From Tolypocladium sp. Sup5 PDA-1 (Eukaryota; Ascomycota; Sordariomycetes; Hypocreales; Ophiocordycipitaceae): DNA of 64,000 bases. The stretch is from positions 1,054,001 through 1,118,000 of the forward strand of contig JPHH03000005.1 of NCBI GenBank assembly GCA_000750105.3. Reading direction: 5' to 3'. A model generated the notes under the pieces. The model saw only the letters and a program-made list of their open reading frames with translations. It was not told the origin of the DNA and searched no databases. Below are positions 31,695 to 43,088 of the stretch, in pieces. How positions within the stretch are numbered: the first letter of the stretch is position 1; each line of letters opens with the position of its first letter. Made by a program: the position numbers and the translations under genes.

Positions 31695-34600
31695 CTACGC
31701 CTGCTGCCGTCCGGCCCGCCACTCGCGCAGCTTCCTCTTGCGCTCCTCGACCTGGCGCTCAAACTCGGCCACCTTCTCGAGGCGCTTCTTCTCCTCCTCG
31801 GCGGCCTTTTCTTCCGCGGCGACCTTCTTGCGCGCGACCTCGCGCTCGAGCTGCTCGGGGCGGCGATCGGCGATGTCGCGCGGGCGGTAGTCGCTGAAGC
31901 CCCATTTGAGGCCCTTCTCGATGACGTAACAGAGGGCGTAGTCGAGGAACATGCTGGCGGCCATCTTTATCTTGAACTCCTCGGTAAAAGGCACGAGCTT
32001 CATGCCCTCGTTGATCTCGGGCATGAGCTCGAGGGCGCAGACAAAAGCGAGGCCCGAGACGCCGAGGATGCCGTAGAACATGGCCTTGTTCTCCGAGAGG
32101 GACTCGCGGAAGGGGCGGCCCTGGTAGTTGATGGCAAAGGTCGAGACCTGTTGGATGAGCTGGAGGAGGTAGATGGCCGAGTTGAGCAGCGACGGCTCGA
32201 ATTCGGCTTCAAGATCGAGGCCGTCGGTGGAACGTCTGCGGCATGTTAGAATCTTCTCCCTTTAGCCGCGGGGGTCAAGCGGGAAAACTTACGGCTCAAT
32301 CTTGTCGCAGAGTCGGGCGATGTAGATGAGAGTGACAATGTGAACAGCAAACTGCCCGAGGATCGAACCGATAATGTAGACGTTGAAGATGTTGGGCTGC
32401 GGGCGCTCCTTGCTCAGACCCTCGACCACTTTAGCACGCGAGATGCTCAAGAAGCAGACCGACATGAGCATGCCGCTGATGGTGTACTGGGTGTCGCCAA
32501 ACTTGATGCCCTCGAGGTACAGCACAGACAGGGAGTAGGCGCTGATAAGGCAGTTCAAGGCTAGGATCTTGTACATCTGAATCGTCGCGACGAGCGTGCA
32601 TCGACCCTGTCGGATGATGTTGGGGATGGCAATGACGTCTCGGAGCTTGGACGTGAACGGGGCGGCCACGGAAGCGTCGCCCAGCTTCAGAGTCGGGGGC
32701 TCGTCGTCGGCGAGTTCAGCCTCCATCATGCCAGACGCAAGCTTGTCAGCGAAACCGGCAGCCTTCTTGTTCGCCTCTGCAACACGAGCGTTGCGGGGGT
32801 CGTTGGCGTTGATGAGGTTCTGGGCGCCGGGAGACACGATTGTCTCCGCCGGGTGGCCCTGAGCCTTTGCGTAGGCTTCGGGCGTCATGTTCTTGCTCTT
32901 CGCTTCACGCTCGATGGCCTTCATGTAGTGGGGATTGCTGGGACCAGGGGGGTACAGATGGGCGATCATGACGGGGACAGGCGGGGCGGGCTGGTTGAAG
33001 CGCTTCATCAGGTCGATTTGCTTCTGATACATGTCCTTCATCCTGGTGTTGCGGGCGTGCTCCGCGATGCGGGTCAGGTCTTCCTTTGTGCCGTTGAGCA
33101 GCGCAATGCCAATGTGCGCCTGCTTGAGGGCTCCAACATCGTTGGTGCCGTCGCCAGCCATCAGAGTGTAGTAGCCCATCTCCTTGAGCCCCAGCAGAAT
33201 GTCCTCTTTTTGCTTCGGGGAAACGCGAGCATAAACCCAGGCGTGGCGCAAGAGAGAGTTCCAGCCAGCCTGGTCCTTGAACTTGGCCAGGGCATACCCA
33301 GTAACGCAGAGGTCCTTTGTCTTGAGAATCTCGGCGTCAATGGGCTGGGATGGGTCAACCGGGATGCTGACTATGTCGTCGACACTCTTCCAGACAAGCT
33401 TCTGCCCGCCGTCGTTGTGCTCAGGAGCATCAAGAATTAAGACGTCGCGGTCCACAATCTCGACTTCGCGGGCGACGTGTACAGCCGTCAGGGGGTTGTC
33501 TCCGGTAATCATGACCACACGATGGCTGCTCTCGTTCAGCATCTGCACAGCCTCCTTGGCGTCTTCCTTGAGAGGGCAGTGCAAGACCAGGAAGCCGGCA
33601 AAAGTGAGGTCGCACTCCACCTTTTCGCGCTTCAAGTCGTTGATCTTGCTGGCGCCGAGTTCAGAGTCCACAGTCAGCTGCTTATACGCCAGGCCCAACA
33701 CACGCGAGCCCTTGCGGGTGAAGTACTTGTACGTCTCCTCGTAGTCGGCGGGCACGTTGACCAGCATCTTCATGATGGTCTCTGGCGCGCCTTTCACGCC
33801 AACAAAGGTACCCTTGATCTTCTGTCCAGTCTTGGAGTTGGAACCGTGAACCATGGCCACGGAGCTCTGGCGCTTGAGGGCGGACGAGAACTGGAAGCGA
33901 CGCTTGATCTGAACGGCGCCCTGTGTTGTGCCGGCCTTGTTTGTGCTCGAGAGCAGGTCGTTGCGGCCAAGAGTCCAACCGAGTGATGTGAGAGTGGCCT
34001 TTTCCATCGGGTCGCCGACAATCTCCCCCTCATCAAGCTTCACCAAGGCATGTGCAGTGGCAAGAACAAGCTGGGTCTCGAGGCTGGCATCCTTGACGGA
34101 CGTCATATCAGAGTGGGCGCCATCGGCCTCCTTCTTGTCAACAATGTCCGAATGGGCCAGCCCAAGGCCGGCGATGCCCTCGACAACCAGGTCCTCGCCG
34201 GTGAGGGTACCAGTCTTGTCAAAGCAGGCAACGTCAATGCGACCGCCGTAGGGGATTCGGAAGGGCTCGGTACAGAAGATGGCTAGCTTGGACAGCGCAG
34301 CCAGACTTGTGTTGACGGCAAGACTGAGTTCCATGGGCAATTCGGGAGGAACGACGCTGGTAACGATCAAGATGCAGTCCAGCAACAGCTTGGAACGCTT
34401 GCGGTCCTTCTTGACACCCTCGTCCCAGACGTACCACGAGGCAGCGATGGCGAAAATGAGGAGGAACAGGATGAAGAGAAGGGCCTCGACGTTGTTCGCC
34501 GAGACTCGCTCAGTGGAGTAGATCATTGTCCGGACCAGGCTGCCCTGGGAGGTTTCGAAGCCAGTCTTGATGACAATAGCCATGGCGCCGTTGTCAGGAG

Positions 34601-35765
34601 GCGCAGGAACACCAGACCGGAGAGTTGGCTTCTCCTGCTCAGGGTTGCCGTGGGTCACCTGGAGAACCTTGGTACCGCCCCAAAGGAATGCATTCTTGTC
34701 CAATCCTTCCGAGTCGAGGGGAACGTCCGACGGACGCAGCTGAATGGAATCCTTGAGCAGAGGGGTACTTTCTCCCGATAGCATGGCCTCGTTGACGATG
34801 GCGGCACCCTCCACCAGAATCATGTCACATGCAACGCCGCTGTCCTCCTTGGTTCGGCCGACAGATACGAGGTCGCCGGCCAGAAGGGCGTCGGTCTGGA
34901 TCTCGGTCCACTTGCCGAGGCGGAAGACCCAGATGTCGTAGGGCTTGATGCTCATACCACGGAATTCGTTGAGTGTGCGCTGGCGCTGCCACACGACGGT
35001 GCTCTCAAAGGCGACGAGCATGAAGAGGGTGAAGAGCGAGTAGTACCAGTAGTCGTCGAGCAGCCACAGGCCCACGCAAAAGATCTGAAAGACGAAGAAC
35101 GGGGCGACGGCATGCTCCTTGAAGAGCTCGCCAAACGTCGGAACGGGGATATCGAAGGTGTTTTTGCCATAGTGCTGCTCGAGGCGCGAGACCTCGGACT
35201 GCTTCTCCAGACCTCGGGACGACTGGTAGTGACCGATGGCGGGTTTCGGCTCGGCGTCGATGTCGTACTTGAGCGTGCTGAAGGAGTTTGTCTCGGGGTT
35301 GTACAGGAATCGGCGCTTCTGGAACAGGAACGAAAGGTTCGTCTTGCCACCAACCTATGAGGAAGTCATTCTCCGGTCAATGCTTATCAACGCCGCGCGG
35401 GGACTCACCTTGTCGCGGACCAGCTTGCAAATCTCAGCGGAGCCAGCGTTGGCAACGGGGAGGACCTTGATCAGTTGCGCGTCCTGGACATCCTTGGCCT
35501 TGGTTGCCGTGAGGCGCGCGTCGAGGCCGACGCTCCAGTGCGTGCTCAGCCAGACGAGGGACTGGACGGTGATGATGGTTCCGCACCAGACAAACGTCCA
35601 CTCTGGCGCGCCAATGTGCTGCTCGTAGAGGTCCGGGGTCAGGTAGTATCGCAGGAAGATGGGCCAGACGATGGCAAATGGCCAGATGTAGGCGTGGAAG
35701 TGAAAGGCCAGCGGTCGCAGCAGCTCGGCGTGCTTGATCTGGGGGTTGTCGACGAGAGGCGCCAT
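31695..35765 (-). CDS. spf1: P5A-type ATPase, Spf1-like ER protein
   Basis: ER membrane P-type ATPase; Spf1/ATP13A1 removes mis-inserted transmembrane helices from the ER. Exons 35409-35765, 32293-35354 and 31695-32235 join in phase to 1319 aa, as usual for the family. Start MAPLVDNPQIKHAELL. Marks: LSGEST (actuator loop), the P5A signature PPELPMELSLAVN in M4, phosphorylation motif CFDKTGTLTGED (Asp about residue 498), MAGDGTNDVGALKQAHIG hinge and a final cluster of membrane helices. The tail is a charged coiled coil (REVARKKVAAEEKAAEEEKK). The symbol is by family, not by comparison with a specific orthologue. Confidence 0.96.
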
Positions 35766-36359
35766 GATGACGAACAAAGGCGGCGGTCGCCGGTCGCGGG
35801 CTCAGGCGAGCCAGCAGGCGACGGAAGGGGTTGACGGGAAAGAAGAGGTGACGAAGAAGTCAAGACGAGAGACAGAGCAGACTGCGCTGCCTCTACCAGA
35901 AGAAAAGAGGGAGAGGATGGTTGCGCAAGGGAAGAAAGGATCCGCCAATGTCGCGATCTGTACTTTTCTCGCCGGGCCGGTGGCGTCGGCGTCAAAAGGT
36001 CCCGTCCTAACTTACCCGGGAGCACCAGGCAGCCAATGAACGCGGCGCCCACACTGGTGGCACTTGTCCCCTATTGGCTCTGTCAGCCGGCGCTGTCGGA
36101 GGACCCTCATCTTCACGGTCAGCCAGGACCAGCCTCAACATTCAGCTCCTGGCGCACCAAAAAAACCGGGACGCCCTCCAAAGCAATGCGTCTTTTCCGA
36201 CGACAGCTGCGGCGTACTGTTGGATATGCTGGCATTGTAAGCCGGCTTCTCATTAGCCGCTTGGAATCATGAGGGACACGGCTCTGTTGCATGAGCCGTG
36301 GAGTTGTGACTCGTGGATCACCATCAGCATGCTTCGGGGCTGTTGGCTACCAGCACCGA
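35766..36359. other. Intergenic, P5A ATPase promoter
   Basis: Promoter and leader of the ATPase. The minus-strand leader is rich in CT (seen as GA on +, e.g. AGAAAAGAGGGAGAGGATGG). No further gene. Confidence 0.5.
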
Positions 36360-37391
36360 CTCACATGAAAACTGCCCGTTGGCGTCGCTTGCAGACCTAT
36401 TCGCTGAGATTCTGTGTACGATCTGTGCCCAGCTATGTTGGCATTGTTGCGACACCATGGATAAAGATACCTCTCCCAGACTCAGGGCCACATGCACTGA
36501 ACTCACAGCGCTCTCAGCCACCTCAAGAACGTTGCGGGCCATTGCTCAACCGATCATTACCATCAAGTTCTAGGCTTAACAGCTACTGCCTCGTTGTCCG
36601 CACCATGGCCAGCTGTCCACACCTTGCGGCGTCCGTGAAGTGGCTTGGTTGCACGCACGGATGGAGCGTGGAGGGAGACGGACTCGACCATTGCATCAGC
36701 ATCGCCCGCAGTTTGCACCTCAACCTGCCTACAGACCCGGAGTCCAAGGTGTTGGTGGAAGCTGACGAAGGTAAATGGTGAGGACGGCGAGGACGGCGAG
36801 TTCCTTGTACAGCAATTCTGCCAGGAGCTACTCGTCGCCCTGCTGCCGAACGTCGAGGCCTTGGACTTTGCCATCAATTCAACAGAGCACTGCAATTCCC
36901 CCGTCACAAAAAACAGATTCCTTGCCAGCCGGTTCGCAAGCCTAGGAGCAACACCTGGCCTGCCAAATCTGGGCATTCTCAAACTCAACAGCTACGAGAA
37001 TCGTCGAGGTTACAGTCTCGCTATACCTGGCATCGGCATATTGCTGAATGCGGCCCCGAACCTGACACAACTGCGAATTGAACGGACTACTGGCCGGCAG
37101 GATTATGGTGAGCACCCGGAGTACGACGTCAAGAGTCTAGCTCCCGCTCTCCAGAATTTGCGTGTGCTCGACTTCGACTGCTCCGGGCTGGACGATCAAG
37201 ATTACTCGAGCACATCGGAATACGAACACCTCCAGACCATGATTAGGCTCTGTCTGAAGCTCGAGTGGTTTCGGTTTCACTACGATGCAGGTCAAATAGG
37301 GGCAAACTGCGACCATCACCTTAGAGCACCTCGATTCCCGACTGCTCTCGAGTCGGCTCAGGGGACACTGCGGGTAGCTTCAGTACGTTGA
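36360..37391 (+). pseudogene. Decayed F-box/leucine-rich-repeat-like gene
   Basis: Three adjoining blocks in three different frames read like one protein. Block 1 (to 36573) has an F-box-like helix set (LADLFAEILCTICAQ, LSATSRTLRAIAQPIITIKF) and then stops. Block 2 (about 36578-36780) continues LVVRTMASCPHLAASVKWLG. Block 3 (about 36775-37391) carries LRR-like lines: LLPNVEALDFAIN, LPNLGILKLNSYEN, APNLTQLRIERT, ALQNLRVLDFDCSGLDD. No in-phase GT-AG intron bridges either break without deleting family-like residues, and no ATG opens block 1. I read this as two frameshifts in a dying member of the large fungal F-box-like family; sequencing errors could look the same. Confidence 0.6.
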
Positions 37392-37945
37392 GGAATTGTA
37401 CATGTCGTGTCCTAAGTGTACCAGAGGCCAGTTATACACTTGTGTTTCCCTCCTTGCCCTGTGTCTCCCCTCAGTTGCGCTAAAGTCGGTAAATGCAGCT
37501 GGTCAGGTGTTGTTGGCGTCTCGTAGATGAAGGGCTTGGGAGGTTAGAATTTGACTGGCCCATCCCAACCTCAGTTGAAGATATCACAGCTGGCATACAT
37601 AGATGGGTGATGTGGGTGCCAACTTTCATGCTGGCTAGAGCCCTTCTGGTTCGCCTTTTTTGTTTTGTTTACCGCTTTGGAAATATCTCGGTGGTTCCTG
37701 GAAGATATATGGCAAATGGGATCTTGGATAGGTACGTGTGCTTCGTACTGTAGGGTAGGTTGACACGCAAAAGAGCAATTGGCGGGGCACTGAAACGTGC
37801 GACTGCCCCGCACGCGGGACGGCCACTCTACGCGTCTTCCTGTCGACGCGTCTTCCCAGCAACTTTTCGACTCATCATCACCACCATCTTCTTCCGCAAA
37901 GCAAGACAGCAAATCTCCTTGAAAGATTTGCCGAGCGTAACGAAG
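37392..37945. other. Thymidylate synthase promoter region
   Basis: Holds the paired ACGCGT boxes at 37830-37851 (listed separately). No gene supported. Confidence 0.55.
37830..37851. promoter_or_regulatory. Paired MCB elements (ACGCGT)
   Basis: ACGCGT at 37830-37835 and again at 37846-37851, 95-116 bp before the thymidylate synthase ATG, both in the context ACGCGTCTTCC. ACGCGT is the MluI cell-cycle box bound by MBF in yeasts, where thymidylate synthase is a classic target. A related CACGCGG lies at 37811. Confidence 0.7.
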
Positions 37946-38973
37946 ATGCACGAAGAGCACCAGTATCTCGACCTTGTGCGAGAAATCCTCGAGCAAGGGG
38001 AGCACCGGCCTGACCGGTATGACGCCCTGCGCCAGCAGCGCTTCAATTCAATCCAAGGACCATCGCTGACACTCTCCTTAGGACCGGCACAGGCACCTAC
38101 TCTATATTTGCCCCCCGACCGCTCAAGTTCTCCCTCAACAAAGACGGAACCCCGATTCTGCCACTCCTGACCACGAAGCGCGTCTTCCTGAAAGCCGTCG
38201 TCGCCGAGCTGCTGTGGTTCATCGAGGCCAACACGTCATCGCTCGCGCTGAGCGAGGCCGGCGTCAAGATCTGGGATGGCAACGGGTCGCGCGAGTACCT
38301 CGACAGCGTCGGCCTGTCGCACCGCGAGGTCGGCGATTTGGGGCCCGTCTACGGGTTCCAGTGGCGGCACTTTGGCGCCGAGTACGTGGATGCAAAGACA
38401 GACTACACGGGCCAGGGCGTCGACCAGCTCGCCGACGTGATACACAAGCTGCGGACGAAGCCGTACGACCGCCGTATAATCATGTCTGCCTGGAACCCAA
38501 AGGACCTGAAGAGCATGGCCCTGCCGCCTTGCCACATGTTTGCCCAGTTCTACGTGTCTTACCCGCGGACGAAGCGATCGTCGACGACGACGAATGGCAA
38601 CGGCATGACTGCTGAGAATGGCGGGAATGGGGACAAGCCCCAGGGTCACCTACACTGTCAGCTGTACCAGAGGTCCTGCGACATGGGCCTCGGCGTCCCG
38701 TTCAACATTGCCAGCTACGCGCTGCTGACGCACATGCTTTCCCATGTGTGCGAGCTGGTGCCCGGCAGCCTGACGCACGTCATGGGGGACGCCCACATCT
38801 ATCTCGACCACGTCGATGCACTCAAGGAGCAGCTGGTGCGCGAACCGCGGGACTTTCCCGAGCTGGAGATTCCGCGCGAAAAGGGCGGCAGCATTGATGG
38901 CTGGAAGGCCGAGGACTTTGTGGTCAAGGGGTACAACCCGCACAAGTCTATTCCTATGAAGATGTCTGTATGA
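37946..38973 (+). CDS. Thymidylate synthase
   Basis: Converts dUMP to dTMP with methylenetetrahydrofolate, the only de novo route to thymidine nucleotides. Exons 37946-38016 and 38082-38973 join as HRPDR|TGTGTYSIF to a 320-aa protein. Marks: RTGTGTYSIFAP, LLTTKRVFLKAVVAELLWF, GPVYGFQWRHFGAEY, RRIIMSAWNP, the nucleophile in ALPPCHMFAQFYV (Cys about residue 174), HCQLYQRSCDMGLGVPFNIA and the end motif HKSIPMKMSV. A fungal-type insert rich in Ser/Thr/Gly/Asn (about residues 188-212) lies between FYVSYPR and LHCQLYQRS. Two ACGCGT boxes upstream suggest G1/S control. Confidence 0.97.
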
Positions 38974-39337
38974 GGGGGTGTGGCATATTAACGATAAGAG
39001 CGAGGCATACTGTGCTCAGGATTGAGTGTACGACTTTTGGGACTTGGGGGCATGGATGGCAGTGAGCATATTTGCATATGTTTCGGTTTCTGGACGAACA
39101 GTCTTGAGCCGGAAGGGTCGTGTTTCGTTTCTCGCGTCGAAGCCTAAGTTGTCAACCAACTGTGGTTGCTAGATCGGGGGAGCTTGTTGGGTATTCAAGA
39201 TAGAAAAGAGCCGGCCTTGTTAGTATCACCCCGTTTTTGGAGAATATCCAACCACCAACGGCTGGAAGCTCACAGGCGCTGCAGTTGGGAAGCGGAAATA
39301 TCTATTGCGATACTTTACATAAATATACACTCTATGT
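38974..39337. other. Convergent intergenic region
   Basis: 3' flanks of thymidylate synthase (+) and the MFS transporter (-); nothing else seen. Confidence 0.5.
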
Positions 39338-40975
39338 CTATGAGCTCGTCTCGTACTTGCTCCTTCGCCTCAGCCTCTCGCCGTAGACCCAGAAGCACCA
39401 TGGGATGGGCGACATGGCTACTGTTATGAAAGCAAGCAGACTCGTCGCCCACCCGACGCCCAGGGCCTTGTACATCTGCAACGCGAATAGGGGAAATGCC
39501 GCACTGAGCGTGTAGCGACTGAGCATCATGGCACCCGACGCCGATGCTCCGTATAGCGGCCCGTAGGCGTCGAGCATGAAGAGATTGGCGCTGGCGTAGA
39601 CGAGCAGGGAGCTCAGCATGACGAAGCCCTGGAAGATCATGGGGACAATCCAATGGACGCGGTACTGCGCCGTCCAGGCAACGAGGAACAGGCTGGCAGG
39701 AAGCATGAGACTGCCGACCATGGCGCCTATCAGGCGGTGTTCTGATGGGAGTGGCTCTTCAACGCCATCCTCGTTTGGAGGGTGAGACTGCTGCCACTGC
39801 TTGAGGCGCTTTTGGTAATACTTGAGATCGAAGAGGATCAGGGGCGTCGATGCGGCGAGCGTGCCAACCATGAGGCCGAGGAAGGAAAGCGCCTCGCTCC
39901 TCTTGTCGAAGCCGTAGTACTCACGGAAGATCCAGGGTACAGCGATGACAAAGGTGTAGAGCATGCCGTAGAGGAACCCGTTGTAAATGCTGACGAGGGT
40001 GACGATGGGCTCGGTGAAGAGCATGTGCAGCGGCCGCTGGATGAGCACCGTGGCAAAGTAGCGGAACGCCCTCCCGGGAGACGTCCGCTGGGACGAGGTA
40101 TCCAGGCCGAAGCGGATCGCGCGCCGTCGCAGGATGACTTTCTTGTACGTCTCGCGCGTGAAGCACACGGGGATGTAGAATGCCACGGCGAGGAATACGG
40201 AGGCCCATTGCGTCCAGCGCCAGCCGCCGGCCGGGACGATGAAGCCGCCGATGAGCGGGCCCAGTGCGGCGCCAAAGGACGGCAACGTGTAGTAGATTCC
40301 GAGACTCACACCGCGGAAGCGGCCCGCCGAGGACTCCATGATGGTGGCGGGCGCGTTGTTGATGAGCGACGAGGAGAACATGCCGGCGAAGAAGCGGCAC
40401 GCGGTGAGTCCCGCGACGGAGCTGCTGAAGCCGGCGCCGAGCGTAAAGGCCGCGAATATCGGCGCCGTGAAGAGAAAGACGGCTTTCCGGCCGTACGTCT
40501 CGGAGAGCGGCGCGCCGACGATGGGGCCGAAGGCGAGGCCGAGGTTGTACATGGACAGCGGCAGGACGGCGACCTCGTGGCTGCAGCCGAAGTAGCTCGC
40601 GACGTCGTCCTGGGCGGGCGCGTACATGGCCCCGACGACGGTGGCGACGGTGGCGAGGCCGGTGATGGCGACGGTGCTGAAGATGCGCCGGGCGAAGCTG
40701 AAGTTGCGCGGGTTGTGCGGGTCATCGGGGCCGGTCCAGTCGTAGGCAGCGTTGATGGTGGCCACGGCGCGGCGGATCTCAAAGGTGGGAAAGTTGTCAT
40801 CGTGGCCGGGTTGGTCTTCGATTTCTGTTTGTGGCTGTTGTGGTTGTGGTTGTGGTTGTGGTTTTTGGTGATGTCTGCTGCTGGTCATGGACGAAGTGTC
40901 GAACGCGACCTGGACCATCTCGGGCTGGGGCCGGCCCCGCCGTGAAGCCGATGATGAAGCCGGCGAGTGGTCCAT
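39338..40975 (-). CDS. MFS transporter, DHA1 (drug/polyamine:H+ antiporter) family
   Basis: Intronless, 545 aa, plasma-membrane proton antiporter with about twelve membrane helices. The cytosolic N-terminus has a Gln-Pro repeat (KPQPQPQPQQPQ) from a hexanucleotide repeat. Family marks: DPHNPRNFSFARRI, the usual entry of fungal DHA1 proteins, then GLAFGPIVGAPLSETYGRK (loop 2-3), RFFAGMFSSS, GAALGPLIGGFI (motif C region in helix 5) and the second-half signature SIYNGFLYGMLYTF. Substrate cannot be told; relatives export drugs, polyamines or secondary metabolites. No biosynthetic cluster is next to it, so a housekeeping or drug-resistance role is as likely. Confidence 0.93.
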   Translation of the reverse strand: MDHSPASSSASRRGRPQPEMVQVAFDTSSMTSSRHHQKPQPQPQPQQPQTEIEDQPGHDDNFPTFEIRRAVATINAAYDWTGPDDPHNPRNFSFARRIFSTVAITGLATVATVVGAMYAPAQDDVASYFGCSHEVAVLPLSMYNLGLAFGPIVGAPLSETYGRKAVFLFTAPIFAAFTLGAGFSSSVAGLTACRFFAGMFSSSLINNAPATIMESSAGRFRGVSLGIYYTLPSFGAALGPLIGGFIVPAGGWRWTQWASVFLAVAFYIPVCFTRETYKKVILRRRAIRFGLDTSSQRTSPGRAFRYFATVLIQRPLHMLFTEPIVTLVSIYNGFLYGMLYTFVIAVPWIFREYYGFDKRSEALSFLGLMVGTLAASTPLILFDLKYYQKRLKQWQQSHPPNEDGVEEPLPSEHRLIGAMVGSLMLPASLFLVAWTAQYRVHWIVPMIFQGFVMLSSLLVYASANLFMLDAYGPLYGASASGAMMLSRYTLSAAFPLFALQMYKALGVGWATSLLAFITVAMSPIPWCFWVYGERLRRRSKYETSS

Positions 40976-41612
40976 GGTGCAATTGGGCTTTAATGGAATG
41001 TCTCCAGAAACTTGGGGAACTTCCGGCTTCTAATATGGTGCCTCGTGACTGGAGGTTGCCGACTCCCACTGCTGGACGTTGGTCGCGACGGGGCCCGCGG
41101 AGAAGGCACTTATACATAGGTAAGCCGGAGCAGAGTCGGCCGTTGTGACTCCGAACTACGGAACCGGCGAGGCCCAGACTGCACCCAATCATTTCCAATT
41201 CCCCGCACCGAAGCGCCCCGAGCGGCGGCGAGAGCCACGGCAAGACAGACAACCGGGCGGCGAAACTCGGGATCGTGGCGTCGCATTTGGACAAACATCG
41301 GGTGTTAGGCCCGCTAGGCCGGGGTTGGGAGCCGGACAGGTTGGTTGTCAACTTGTCACCATGCATGTACGGACAGGCGAGTCAACAGGTCGGCTATCAC
41401 TTGCGGGAGGACATGTCCATGCGCCCTCTGTAGCGATGGTCATTGTTATGCCAAGTACTTCGTAGTCCGTACTCGTGGGGGGTAGACTATCCAACAGAGA
41501 TGTGCCCGGCACGAAGCTGTTGTCCCAACTTCCTCCCCTTTCGACTCCTAGCCCCGATACCATCTTCATCTGTAGTTGAAGCTCCACCGAGCTGCTCCAT
41601 TGAACGCGCTGC
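40976..41612. other. Intergenic, MFS promoter
   Basis: Promoter of the transporter. A TACTTCGTAGTCCGTACT word at about 41455 is another member of the recurring palindrome family. Confidence 0.5.
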
Positions 41613-41939
41613 TTAGCAGCCCAGCTTCACGCAGGCAGCGGTTGCGGTGGCCATGCATTCCATAAGGCATGGCATCTTCTGGCGCGGACGGGAAGGGCAA
41701 CCAAGGCCGCACAATTGGTTTTGCGTCTGGAGGCACTGCACCTGGCCCGTGTACGGGCAGCTACGCCGCTCTTCTAGGACTGACGCCTCAATCGGCGCAG
41801 CATTGTCGTTGGAGGTGGGCGCGGCGCTGGCGACGGATGCCACTGCAGCGAGGGCGAGCTATGCCGGCCTGTTAGTTCACGTAACCATCGGTAAGTAGGA
41901 AGGGGACGGGTTGCACCGCACGAGCTTGAAGAGTTGCAT
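41613..41939 (-). CDS. Small secreted eight-cysteine protein
   Basis: Missed by simple ORF finding because the start is in an 18-nt exon. Exon 41922-41939 encodes MQLFKL; a 63-nt intron (41859-41921, GTGCGG...TAG) follows; exon 41613-41858 continues LALAAVASVASAAP, together a clean signal peptide. The 87-aa product has a short pro-like acidic segment ending in LEERR and then eight Cys spaced C-x7-C-x7-C-x3-C-x9-C-x3-C-x7-C-x4-C to the end. Size, export and paired Cys are typical of fungal effector-like or antimicrobial proteins. The Cys pattern fits no family I can name. A dibasic RR just before the first Cys suggests Kex2 cleavage. Confidence 0.75.
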
Positions 41940-43088
41940 CTTGAGCGGTTGAAAGTGTGTACTGCTGTGGACTATGTCGAAAAGAACCGAGTTGATATGA
42001 GTCAGATGGAAGCTCTACTCGAAGAAGGTCACGTACTTGTAGTTTTTGAAGGCTCTTATCAATCAGCGGTCCTGGAGACTGCATCTCGAGTTGACGCCCG
42101 ACTAGCCAAGACTGTTACATCCAACGTCAGTCGAGCGCGTCATATAGCCATATTCATCGCGGTGACTTCCCTTCTTGGACTGAATGGGACTGTGAAACCG
42201 GCGTCTCCTGCAACTTAGCCTTGGGTGCTGACCGGCCCCCACCAGACGAGGTTCCGCCTCTGCGTGAGACATTAACTTGCTCTTCTCTCTTTTAAGCCTT
42301 TGTTCAGGTAAACCATCCTATATGGCAGAAGTTGCTGTCGACAGTGCGTTGCGATTTATAACGATTCTGAGAGATTGCTAGATCTATGCACCAGAGAGGC
42401 CTGTAAAGTCCATACATGTACGCGAAGAGAGTGACGCGAAGCAGTGAAAAGGCAATGGCCTATAACAATGGCACATGCACCAGTCTCACCAAGTCTCACC
42501 GCAGACGTGAGCAAATCCTTTGTTGGCTTGGCAATATGCAACTCGTGGACCAGTTTGGGGGAGCATTGCAACTGACCCGCCACATGCCGGTACATTGTTT
42601 AATTCTCTGGTAAGGTATGCTCGCGTCTCGTGCAACCAATACATGATGACATGGAGCACTTGAGACAGCCGGTGAGCCGCAGGGGGATTGATTGATAATG
42701 AAAGGAACGGAAATAACGAGTCACCAGTCCACAGTTCCGGCAAGATGTGGCGCTTCCTCTCTGAGTCGGCAGTTGAGGAACTGTTGATGAGAGCCCTGAC
42801 TTCTTATTTCATAGGGCCTCACGCTTGTCCACAACAGCTGCACTAAACTCAGCTGAATCACCTCCCAATAACACTGCACACTTGGCGCGAATCAAGTCGG
42901 GTAATCATTTGCGCCGCGCCGGCGCAGGAGGCTGGCAAGAACTGTTTCGGGCTCTCGGGGAATTTCATTTGCCGGGAGCAGTCCGTGACTCTGTGGACCT
43001 TCAATATAAGCTTAAATGTCTCCTGCAGCTGGAAGGCCTTCGTATCCATCCGTACCCTGTACGTAGGATTCTCCAACACAGGTTGTTG
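41940..43088. other. Divergent promoter region
   Basis: Lies between the small secreted protein (-) and the GPI-anchored protein (+). Short frames only; TATA-like AATATAAG at about 43003 is 80 bp before the right-hand start. Confidence 0.5.

Noticed and set aside
36531..36582. 52-nt intron (GTTGCG...CAG) that would join the first two blocks of the F-box-like gene in phase
   Set aside because: It would delete LRAIAQPII, which looks like genuine F-box-family sequence, and the donor is weak; a frameshift is the simpler reading.
39782..40945. 387-codon plus-strand frame
   Set aside because: Antisense of the MFS transporter; charged low-complexity reading.
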